From Bugula neritina (lineage: Eukaryota > Bryozoa > Gymnolaemata > Cheilostomatida > Bugulidae), in the NCBI GenBank assembly GCA_964035545.1, contig OZ037768.1:21363200-21427199 (forward strand): a DNA stretch of 64,000 nucleotides. The letters run 5' to 3'. The notes under the pieces were generated by a model, which saw only the letters and a list, made by a program, of their open reading frames with translations, was not told the origin of the DNA and ran no database searches. Positions 47,801-59,736 of the stretch are shown here, one piece after another (the first letter of the stretch is position 1; every line of letters starts with the position of its first letter). The translations under genes and the position numbers were made by a program.

Positions 47801-50800
47801 AAAAGTATGCTCTCAGAAATTGATTTCAAATGCTGGTAGAATAGAAGGTACATATATTAGTTATACATCATATTGTGTAGCACATTATAGTTCATGTAAA
47901 CCGTTACATCCAGGTCAATGAGTTGATCATCAACACCGTCGAAACCGAAAAACAGATGTATTTCCTCAAGAAACTCCTCCTACTTGAACAACCTTTGCTG
48001 TTTGTTGGACCAACCGGCACCGGGAAGTCCGCCATTACCAACGCCTTTCTACTTCAGTTGCCTAAAGAGAAATACATCCCCAACAATGTCAGTTTCTCCG
48101 CTCAAACTTCAGCCAATCAAACGCAAGATATCATATTCTCAAAACTGGACAGGTACACACATTTTTTAGGCAAACTTATTAGGCATGTTTTAAGTATATG
48201 TGTGTGAGTGTGTCATTCTCAGCCTATTGACATTTATGTTGAAAATTGAAGTGTTGACCTCTTTAGTACCAAAACATTTCTCTTTTTAAAATTTTTGCTA
48301 ATCTCATTTGCTTAATTGTTAATTTTTTATATTTTGACCACACCTGCTTTTGGAAAACTTTACTAAGCTTTGTATTGCTCTTTGCGATCTACTCAGTTTT
48401 GATGGATCACGTGAAAGTATGCATGCTGTGTATATTACAGGCGAAGGCGCGGTGTGTATGGTCCACCTGTAGGTAAAAAGTTGGTAGTTTTTGTTGATGA
48501 CCTAAATATGCCTGCGAAAGAGAAGTATGGCGCTCAGCCTCCTATTGAGATACTGCGGCAGTGGATTGACCACCACTATTGGTTTGACAGGCAAGTTCAT
48601 TTGTCTGCTAGTATCACATGATCAGTCACTCTTTTTTCTACTGCAATTATTTGCTTTTAAATTAAAAAAGACAGACAACTAACTATTTTAACTTTCTGGT
48701 AAGCCCGTTGAAATGCATCTTATGAATTGTTGGGAAAGATATATAATATAATCTTTTATTGGATCAGTATGATAGATATCCTGTGGCTATACAGAATATT
48801 GTATTGAGTAAAGGCAAGTTTATGTTATGTATGTGTCAGTAATATGAGGTTGGTGGTACTCAGTCCAACTAGTGGTAATCAGTCCAACTAGTGGTACTAA
48901 GTCATAGTATTATTGAGTCATGTTTAATGATGAGTTCAACTAATAATACCGAGGCGTACTCAGAGTAACGAGCCATACTGGAGATAGTAAGTCATACTAG
49001 TAGTAATGAGCTAAGCTGAGTTGATATGTTCATAACTGTGCATTGCAGGAAGGATACCAGTGTTCTGGAGTTGGTAGACATTTTGATGGTGGCAGCGATG
49101 GGCCCACCAGGTGGAGGTAGAAACAGCATCACACCGAGATTCATGAGACATTTCAATATCATCTCCATCGACAGCTTTGATGAGGAGACTATGAGAAATA
49201 TATTCAACCCTATCTGTGACTGGCACTTCAATCAGGGGTTTGACGCTTCCCTCAAGAGATATTCCAGAGTAAATAATCATTCTCCGTGGTTTATCCATAA
49301 TTTTCATAATATTTTTGAACTGTGCAGGAATTTGGGTTAAATCGAGTCTTATTTTCAGAGACAAAACATCTGAATGAGTAAGCCTTGACTTTTAGAAAGT
49401 TTTTTTTTTTTCAAAATGCAAAGTCCAGAAGTTGCCAATGCATACAAACAGAAGCTCTGTTTCATGTGCAATGAATTCTTATAACTTAAATCCTTACCTC
49501 GAGTTCAGATTCTACCAGAGACATCAATGCAACATTTTACCAGTTTTTTCTCATTACAGATTTCCGTGTCTGCCACAATGGAAATATTCCAGAAGGCCAT
49601 CAGTAATTTCCTGCCCACTCCTTCCAAATCTCACTACCTTTTCAACCTTCGAGATTTCGCTAGAGTCGTGCAGGTATATATGTTATTGTAGCTTTAAAAC
49701 GCTTAAGCCTAGTGTATTGATATATCAACGTTGCTATACAATATATACAGTACGTACATACACGTACATACTACTATTATTATATGACTGTTCTCTCCAG
49801 GGCTTGCTGCTCATCAGACCAGATGTAGTTCCAGAAGGGACGGCAGGAAACCAGAAGATCACCCGGTTGTGGATACACGAGGTCTACAGAGTCTTCTACG
49901 ACCGTCTAGTAGACGATGCCGACAGGGAAAACTTCTTCCAAATATGTCAAGCTGTCGTCAGCACTCACTTCAAGGTGACATCATTGCTAGGAGGATAAAA
50001 TCCCATTTCTTATTAAATTTAAAATTTTAAGGAATATAGTATAAGATTATATTTTTTTTGCGTTTTTGTTCTGTCTTAGTAGACTAATAGTTTGGTGGTT
50101 TAATTGAAAAAGGGTGTACTCTATGCTAGCAGTTGATGCAGTATTATTCAATGGAAGAAAAACTTTTTTTAAAAGCGTGCAAAAATCTAAGAAAAGGAGT
50201 TTAAGGTCTCCCTATATATGAATGCGTATATAATGAGTGCACTGTTAGTTGTTAATGGACACAAATCTATGAATTTAGCATTTAAAATATCAGAAATCAG
50301 TACATCTCTTTAGTTTCTAGGTCTTAGCTCGTGTTTCTAGCTGTCATGTATTTGTAGGAGAAGTTTTCCAACCTATTCTCTCACCTGCTGTCTGAACCTG
50401 GTCAGCCAGTCACAGACGATCATCTCAGGAGTCTGATGTTTGGAGACTATCTTTCTGAAGAGGAAAGTAAGATGTACAATGAGGTAGAAAATCTACAGCA
50501 ACTGCAGGAGGTTAGTAGTAGTGTGATGCCACTGCTGTGATTGGTTAGTGAGTGTCAGCTGCTGTGATTGGCTAGTGATATTCAGCTGATTGACAATGAG
50601 ATTGAGCTGTCGTGATTGATCAATCAGTTTCAGCTGAGCTGTGATTGACTAGTGAGACACTTCAGGTGTTTTTATTGGCTAATGAGATTTTAGCTGAGTC
50701 ATACTTTATTTGGAATATTAAGGCATAATGTGTGATTATATATTTGTGTGTTGCTATTCAATGTTCTCAAGTGCGTCACGTACAGATGACTCATTGGATG

Positions 50801-51692
50801 GTGCAGACGGATCAGTTCTTTCTCTGCTCTACTTTCAGGTGATTGAAGCTTCACTGGAGGAATTCAATGCACTGAGTAAGACTCCGATGGACCTAGTGAT
50901 GTTCAGGTTCGCCATCGAGCACATTTCTCGCATCTGCCGTGTTCTGAAGCAGCCAAATGGTCACTGTCTGCTCATTGGTATTGGAGGTAGTGGACGGCAA
51001 AGCGCTACGAAACTTGCCACTTTTATGTCTGACTTTACTCTCTTCCAGATTGAGATCGCCAAGAACTATGGTAATCATTGTATTATTAGCTTACTTGAAG
51101 GTTGTAGACCTTGTGTAGTGTTTTGGTGTAGAGCAGCAATGGTGTAAAGTTTTCAGTAAACAGGATGGGACTTAGTACCACATATACTTTATTATCTCTT
51201 AGAAATATAACATTGTGGATAACAGCAGTGCGTTACCTTTGAGTTATTCGCAGGTATGAATGAGTGGAGAGAAGACATCAGGGCACTGATGAGAAAGGCC
51301 GGGGTAGACGGTGTAAACATGGTTTTCCTGTTTGGAGACCATCAGATCAAGGAAGAGGCTTTCCTAGAAGACGTCAACATGATCCTCAACTCGGGAGATA
51401 TACCCAACCTCTACGAGAATGAAGAGCGTTTGGAGATCATTGAGAAGATGCAGCAGCTGACTATGGCGGAGAACCCGCAAGCTGAGGCTACGCCACTCAG
51501 CATGTACAACAAGTTCATTGAGAGGGTCAGACGTTACCTTCACGTTGTGTTAGCCTTCAGTCCTATCGGTGATGCTTTCAGGAACAGGCTGAGGATGTTC
51601 CCCTCCCTTATCAACTGCTGCACAATTGACTGGTTCAAAGTAAGGCTTTCTATGATTTTATTCTGCTTGAGTATCTTTAATCAAATCCTACG

Positions 51693-51756
<64 letters not shown>

Positions 51757-54700
51757 ATCCTAAATGCATAATTAATTTAGCTTTTTATCTATTAATGCAA
51801 TGTTTGTAAACTGGAATGACCACAAATCTGACAAGTTATTTGATATGCAACACTTTTATTTCCCCAGCTTGAAATTAGTTAGTATTGAAACTGCCGCTCC
51901 ACATGTTGTAGGCGTGGCCAGAAGATGCCCTTGAACTTGTAGCGCACAAGTTTCTTGACGATGTGGAAATGACGAATCATGTGCGAGAAGAAGCTGTGGT
52001 CATGTGCAAACATTTCCACGAAAGTGTTCGCTCTCTCTCGCTCAAATACTACGAGACAATGAGGAGGTTAAACATTGTTATATCTTGTTGAATAGTTACA
52101 TTGAAATTTATTTGTTTAATGTAGAATTATGATCTATAAAATTTTACGAAATCAAAGTTAAAGTCATAGTCTGCTTTTCTAATGAAAATTCATACTGTGT
52201 CTTTCAGTCACAAACTTTCAACTTTGTAACCAAAAGCAGTTAATATTGTCAGGTTCGGATTGTTTTTTAAATTCTACCAACAGGTCATCTCGATTGTTGC
52301 TATGACAATGAAAGTGTAAACACTGTGCTATTTACCTTGAAAGTATGATAATAACCTTATTTGACATGCTAGCCCATCTTGAATTGCGTCACCTTGTGTT
52401 ATATGAGTTGATGTTTTCTGCAGACGCAACTATGTGACTCCTACGTCATATCTTGAACTGATTAAAACATTTAAACACATGCTGAATAAGAAGAGAATGG
52501 AGTTGCTTACTCTCAAGAAGAGATATGTCATTGGGCTGGAAAAACTCGTCTTTTCTGAAGAACAGGTATGTTCTAGTTTACTCACTTTTATTTAGAGTTT
52601 CTGTTCAGCATGGAGATAATAATAGCCTGTAACTAGTGATTATGTTACTTGACTGCAAACTTTAGGAATAACTTCGATGGTGGATGCACTTTAAAAGATC
52701 TCAATTTCAAATGTTGGTATCCGACACTTTTTCCTATTAGGAAGTTTGGGGTTTGCTTAGCCTATTTGCTATAAAGTTATGTTTGCTCTACGGAGTTGTG
52801 TGCTCTGGAGATAACGTATATGATGACCGAGTAGTTGTTTTTAATGTTTAAATAATATCAAAACTTAACGCTGCTGGTAGTTAGGCTTTCCAGCGTCATA
52901 AATGCTATTTCTAAAAAGCAGACACTCTGTCTCATACTAATTAAGTAACCTCTAAATTATTTAATTCATAAAATTAGTGTGAGGTGTCAAAACCCTCCCC
53001 CCTACTTCATTGAAATGTAGTGTGAGTTCTCAAGATTTACTCATGCTAATGCGGTTGGCTATGAATACGTCTGCAGATCAGTGTGATGAAGACTGAGCTT
53101 CTAGACCTGCAGCCGATGTTACTCAACAGATCCGAGGAAACTGCGGCTCTGGCCAAGATTATTGAGTCTGAGAGCAAAGAAGTGGAGCAAGTTCGTAAAG
53201 TAGTTGAGAAAGATGAGGCTGCGGCTACTGAGGCTGCTATGGGATCTAAGGCTATCAAGGTAGTTAGCTAACAGAGTATATATTACAGAGTAGAGTGTAT
53301 ATATTACAAAATAGAAAGTGTATATTGCAGGGTAGAGAGTATATATTACAGAGTAGAGTGTATATATTACAGAGTAGAGAGTATGTATTACAGAGTAGAG
53401 AGTATGTATTACAGAGTAGAAAGTATATATTACAGAGTAGAGAGTATATATTACAGAGTAGAGAGTGTATATTACAGAGTAGAAAGTATATATTACAGAG
53501 TAGAGAGTATATATTACAGAGTAGAGAGTATATATTACAGAGTAGAGAGTGTATATTACAGAGTAGAAAGTATATATTACAGAGTAGAGAGTATATATTA
53601 CAGAGTAGAGAGTATATATTACAGAGTAGATAGTATATATTACAGAGTAGAGAGTATATATTACAGGGTAGAGAGTATATATTACAGGGTAGAGAGTATA
53701 TATTACAGTATAGAGAGGATATATTACAGAGTAGAGAGTATATATTACAGAGTAGAGAGTATATATTACAGAGTAGAGAGTATATATTACAGAGTAGATA
53801 GTATATATTACAGAGTAGAGAGTATATATTACAGAGTAGAAGAGTAGAGAGTATATATTATATTCTGTTATGTATGCTTGCAGGAGGAATGTGAGGAGAA
53901 GCTGGCAGTGGCCATGCCTGCTTTAAATGCTGCCATAGCAGCGCTGGATACTCTCAAACAGACAGACATTTCTATAGTCAAGGCCATGGCCAATCCCCCG
54001 TCTGGAGTCAAACTAGTCATGGAGTCTGTATGCATCATGAAGGTGGGTGACTCTGCAGCCAGTGCTTCTCAGTTCTTAGGTTTAGTGTTGGAAAGAGTAG
54101 TATTTATTTGATATTTATTTACCAAATACCTTCGTTGAAACCATTTTTGTCAAAAAATTTGGTTCTAAAATTTATTAATATTGTCTGACTTTTAGTGTAA
54201 ATTTTTAAACCTTTTTAAAACCATCAAGCTAAGAATATAATATTTATAGGTAACATCAACATGGCTCAAGAACTTCTAATGTATCTCTGCCCTTCACTGT
54301 ATGCCTATCAGTTAGTCAGAAGAGTTAGTATTCCCCTAAACTACAAGTGTACATGTGACTTCTTTTACGTGTTCCAGGGAATCAAACCGGACAGGAAGCC
54401 GGTTGATGGCAAGATGGTGGAAGACTATTGGCCGGCTGCCAAGAAGTTACTCGGTGACATGAAGTTTCTAGAATCTCTGAAAGAGTATGACAAAGACAAC
54501 ATACCAGCAGCCACTATGACAAAGATACGGGGCACGTACATCACCAACCCGGAGTTTGATCCTAAGATTATCAAGAACGTCTCGTCCGCAGCTGAAGGAC
54601 TGTGTAAATGGGTGTGTGCCTTGGAGGTCTATGACAAAGTAGCAAAGGTATTTGTTTTATGTCGAAGTTTATGTAGTTTTCTTGATGTTAGTTTTGTAGT

Positions 54701-57700
54701 TTGTACTGTTTTAAACTTTTTGATAAAATTGATGTCAGGTTTAAATAACTTTATGAATTTCTAGAATTCAACCATTTGTAGTTCTCTTGTTGGTAGTTTC
54801 ATGGTTTACGTTGTTTTAAACTGTATGATAAAATTAAGCTCAGTTGAGTAGTGCTTCACCCATTTTATTTAAAACTGGAAGTAGTAGAAAAATAATTCTT
54901 CTTTTAAACGAATTCTCTATTTATGCAATTTATGCATTTATATTGCCTTTTCATTTTAAGATCAGTTTGTGCTAATTAGCTTTTTCTAAAATGTTTCTCT
55001 GTTTTGTTCCATGAGATGCCTAATGTTTGGTGTCACATGAGTTGGCTAATGGTTGGTGTTGCTGCAGGTTGTGGCACCAAAGAAGAAAGCACTGGAGGCT
55101 GCTTTGCTGGTCTTGGATGACCAGATGGCGAAGTTGAGACAGAAACAGGCAGAGTTGAAGGAAGTTACAGACAAACTGGAGGCGTTGAATGACGACCTGG
55201 AAAACAAGCAGATGGAGAAGGAGGTAAATTTTTTAGTCTCTTTGCTATCGGACTTTGCTGTCTTGTATTTGCATTTCCTGACAACTATATAAACTTGTGC
55301 TGGAGATGCAGTAGTAAATAATTTTGGATTCTGTCAGCCATTGCTTTAGCAATTTATTTTCAGTGTTGCACTTTTTATGCCAATATTTTTGCAATATAAT
55401 TATTTTCTGCCTTATAATTTTTGTTCTGTTGTTGTAATAATGAGGAAAAGGGTTTGAGGTTTGGTATGAGAGAATAGTGATTATCGTATAGCGGTTTTAG
55501 TTTTGGTATGTGGTTGTGGTAAGCTGGTTGTGATTGTAGTGTGAGAACATTGTGATTGTAGTGTGGGAACATTGTGTTTATGGTGTGGGAGTTGTGGGTC
55601 TGGTATAAAGGAAAGTGCTTGCGATACAGTTGCTGTGCTCAACATATGAGGAATAACTATTATTGTATGTAGAACCTTGAAGAGAACATCAAGCTGACTG
55701 AAATTAAAATAGACAGAGCGGAGAAGTTGATCTCTGGATTAGGAGGAGAGAAAATAAGGTGGACTCAGAATGTGAAGGACCTGACGGACACGTATGATAA
55801 CATCGTCGGGGATGTGCTGCTGTCCGCTGCCGTCGTGGCGTACCTGGGACCTTTTGAGATGGCGTACAGGAGTGTACGTATTGCTGTGTAGCAGCTTATT
55901 GGTTCTTGGTGTTTACATAAATAATGTAACATGTTTTTTATTTGAGAAGTTTGTATAATAGCAGTTGGAGAGGTTAGTAGTAAAGAGGTTAGAGCGCTCG
56001 CTTATTAAACATGAAGTCATGGGTTTGATCCCCTGTAATGGCCATTAATGATGTTAGGAAGAGCATTCAGTCATAATTGCTCCTTTACCACATTAGTGAA
56101 AAAAATATTTACTCCGCTAAAAAAATCTTCCACATGAGGGGTTTTCACAGAGATAGCGACTGTAAACCCACCTGAGTATAACAGTAGCTGGTATTATACT
56201 CTACACCCGGGCATGTTTATTATTCCAGAATGTACTGACTGAATGGTATGAGATGTGTAAAGAGAAGGAGATACCAGTGAATGACAACTTCTCTCTAATT
56301 ACTACCCTTGGAGATCCGGTTAAGATACGAGATTGGCAAATAGCGGGACTTCCTGTTGACAGCTTCTCTATTGACAACGGTAAGTTTCCATGGTTACCGC
56401 AAGTTTTCAACAATTAAATTTGTAGAATCAGAATTATGTTTTCTCTCCTGGGTCTTTCCGGTTTATATTTATGAAAAAATTAGAAACTTTTTACTATGTA
56501 GCTGGCAACCAGCCCCGCAAAAATACCAACTAAGTTTGTTACTGTTATTAAAACATAAGCTATATATGCTGGCATTTTGCTAAATCAGGGGAGACAATTA
56601 TTTTATTTGAGAAATAGCTATGGATAAGATGGCTGTGCTTTCATTTTTGTTTTTGCTGACTGAATATTATTAATTTGGGTTGTGCTGCTAATTATTAAGT
56701 CATACTTCTGTTATTTAGAAGATATTATGAATCCTTGCAATGCTACAGGCTAAGTGATTGGTGTAGTTTGTAAGTTTCTGTTTCGCGTATTGCTATTAGA
56801 GCCAACACCTTTATGGAGGCTGTTTTTGATAAAGCCTTTATTAAAGTAGACAGTTCATTTGTAATGAGCACTTCCACAGTTGTGGCACAATGTGCTTAAG
56901 CTCGGCATATTGCTTTTTTAGTGTTTTATCAAAAATTAAATATTAACTAATGTGTAATTATTTCTCTCTGTGACATTTTTTAATTATTTAATAGCTTCAT
57001 TACTGCTGCCCAATATTGGTTGTGCATAAAATTGTATATCAGTAAAGTCTTATTTATATTGACCCATGTTATTAGAGACTTCACAAGAGTGTATTGGTAG
57101 GAATGAAGATATTTATTCTTTATCCCCTTTACACCAAATATATATTATATAATAACATAATAATACAATAAATTATAGTACACAGAATATTTTTAGGTGC
57201 AAAGACCTAAATATCTATAGTTTGTGTTAGTTATTAGATATTTTTCCACATTCACAAAACTCATGTGTCCATGCAAAGTCAAACAGAGCCTCAATATTTT
57301 CTGGCATTGATGACATCACTTCCTTTTTCTCAGCCACCATCGGCTTTGCTTCTACCTTCTCCATTTCCACAACCTTCTCGCATTCTATTTCCTCACAAAC
57401 AGTAAAGCCTCCTTCATGTTGGTATTCTGAAGGGAATCTATGGGTCCAGTTAGACTCAAATAGCTCAGTGAAATATTGTCTAGCCTGTGCTCTATCTTTA
57501 ACATACTTTCTGTTGTTGGCGCACAAGTCTTCCCAGACTGGACTCTCTGCTTCGTCTAGAAATAAGAGAGAACATAACTCTTAATCATTATAACGCTTGA
57601 TTCAAGTTATTCATATATTATCTCTGTAATAGTACAGGCACTTTTAGTAGACTGAACTCTAAGGAACTCTCTTACATACGCTCATTTTAATGTAATATTA

Positions 57701-59647
57701 ATATAGCACTACATTTCAATAACGTTATATTTGTCATATTTGTATCGTACCTTTAACAAAAGCATATTCCACATCGTCCTCTTCAACTATCTCTGGGATG
57801 TTCAATTCAACTTGTTTGAAAGGTTGTTTCTCAAACTCTTTTCTTGTGGTCTGAACTTTCTCTTTGAAACTTTCTCTCTCTTCTACCTCATAAACATGTC
57901 TACAAAACATTTATTTTAGTTTATATTTAAAATTAAAATAGTTTGTTTTTATAAGCAACAATATTTTATTATTAAGTTCAAGTCTTATAATAATTACACT
58001 CATAATATTTTGAATAAAGAACATAATTATTACAGGATTGGAGTTATGCCACTTGTGCTATCGATGCTTTGCGCTATGCATTTTGAGTAGCGTTAAGTAA
58101 ATTCATGGAGTCAATTATTTATTGAAGAAAATTTAAAAAATTGAAAGTAGTAGTTTCAGTCATAAAAAATGGACACTGCACGTAAATGTAGTAATTTTTG
58201 CTTGGCAATATGTTCACACTAAGGATTCTCGTTAAAGTTGAAAGTAAATTTAGTTTTAGTAACGTATAATATACTTGGTATAAGTTCTCACCTCAAGGCT
58301 AGCAATATAGGAGACAGCAGGAGAGCAACTAGACCCAAGTCTAAAAGGATGCCAAAGAAGGCAAAAAGAATGAGTTCTATGAATATTCCAATCATATTGA
58401 GTAGATTTTCACTGTATTCTTAGGAGAGCAAACAAAGATGCAGCTTGTCAGCAGAATCTCAAGTTTTGTAATTAATTTGACTGTTGACGCGACGTAGTAA
58501 ATTTTCTGATTGTTGTGGCATGATGTATTTTTATTGGCAAATATTTAAATGTTGATATTATTTGAAATATTATAATTCTTAAAGGGCACTGGTTATATAA
58601 AAATGTTGTCAAATTTCTGCAAGCGGACTAGATCATAAAGTTTATTCCTATCAAAGCATATGACAACTCATCTCGATACTTTTTAATGCAAATGTTTTTG
58701 GTTTTACTCGGAGTCAAGCTAATAATATTATACTGAAAATAAAATATTTCTGATTTTTTTTGAAGATATGATTGTTATGTTCATAGTATTTCTTTATCAA
58801 TGAACATTGTATTACATTACAGTATGCTGTAGTACAACCAAACACACCGTATTATAATAATTATAATAATGTACTGTAATGACCAATCAACTCAATAAAT
58901 GCAAGCAAAATGTTTAAACAAATTTGCATGTTTTTCACAGTAATATGGAGTTACTTTGCCATGTCATTCACAAAAGCCAGCCTACCTTTTTAGCCCAGTT
59001 GTTTCCTATTTGTTGTCTCATCATGCCTTCCACTGGATTTGCTTTGCATGACTGAAGCTTCGTGTAAGATGCTGCAAACTTCATTATAAAATTATGCAAT
59101 TGCTGTGAGTTTAAAAGGTGGAGTTGTCAGTAGTTGTTAACAACATTCTCCACTTATGTGTTCGTACATTAGAACAGGGATATAGGTAATAAAATAGGTC
59201 CGATCAGCTTTCATAGGGATTTCTCTTGGTGAAAATTCGAGCTGTATTTTTAATTTGAACAAGTTTTGATCATATAGGAACAGAAGGTGTTACAAACCGC
59301 TCTTGTAAGAGTATCACTAGGTATGAAGTCTTGCTGTAGTTTTGCTCTGTACATGTTTGGATTTATTCTGTGATAACAGAAGGTGTTATAAACAGCTAGC
59401 CTCTGTAAGAGTCTCTGTACACGTTTCAGTCTTGTTCTCTACCAGGTATCATAGTCTCCTCTGCTAATCGCTGGCCCCTGATGATTGACCCACAAGGACA
59501 GGCTAACAAGTGGATTAAGAACATGGAGAAAGTGAATAAGTTGGCTGTTATCAAACTGTCTGACAGTAACTACACCAGGACTCTGGAGAACTGTTTGCAA
59601 GTTAGTCTCTTTCTGTTTTATACTACTTTTATTACTACTACTACTAT

Positions 59648-59688
<41 letters not shown>

Positions 59689-59701
59689 TTACTACTATTA
59701 T

Positions 59702-59736
<35 letters not shown>

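Noticed and set aside
53295-53847. Open frames with ILQSREY or YYRVESI repeats
   Set aside because: Artefact of the 21-bp minisatellite in intron 52; it lies between two well-supported exons and lacks an independent start or domain.
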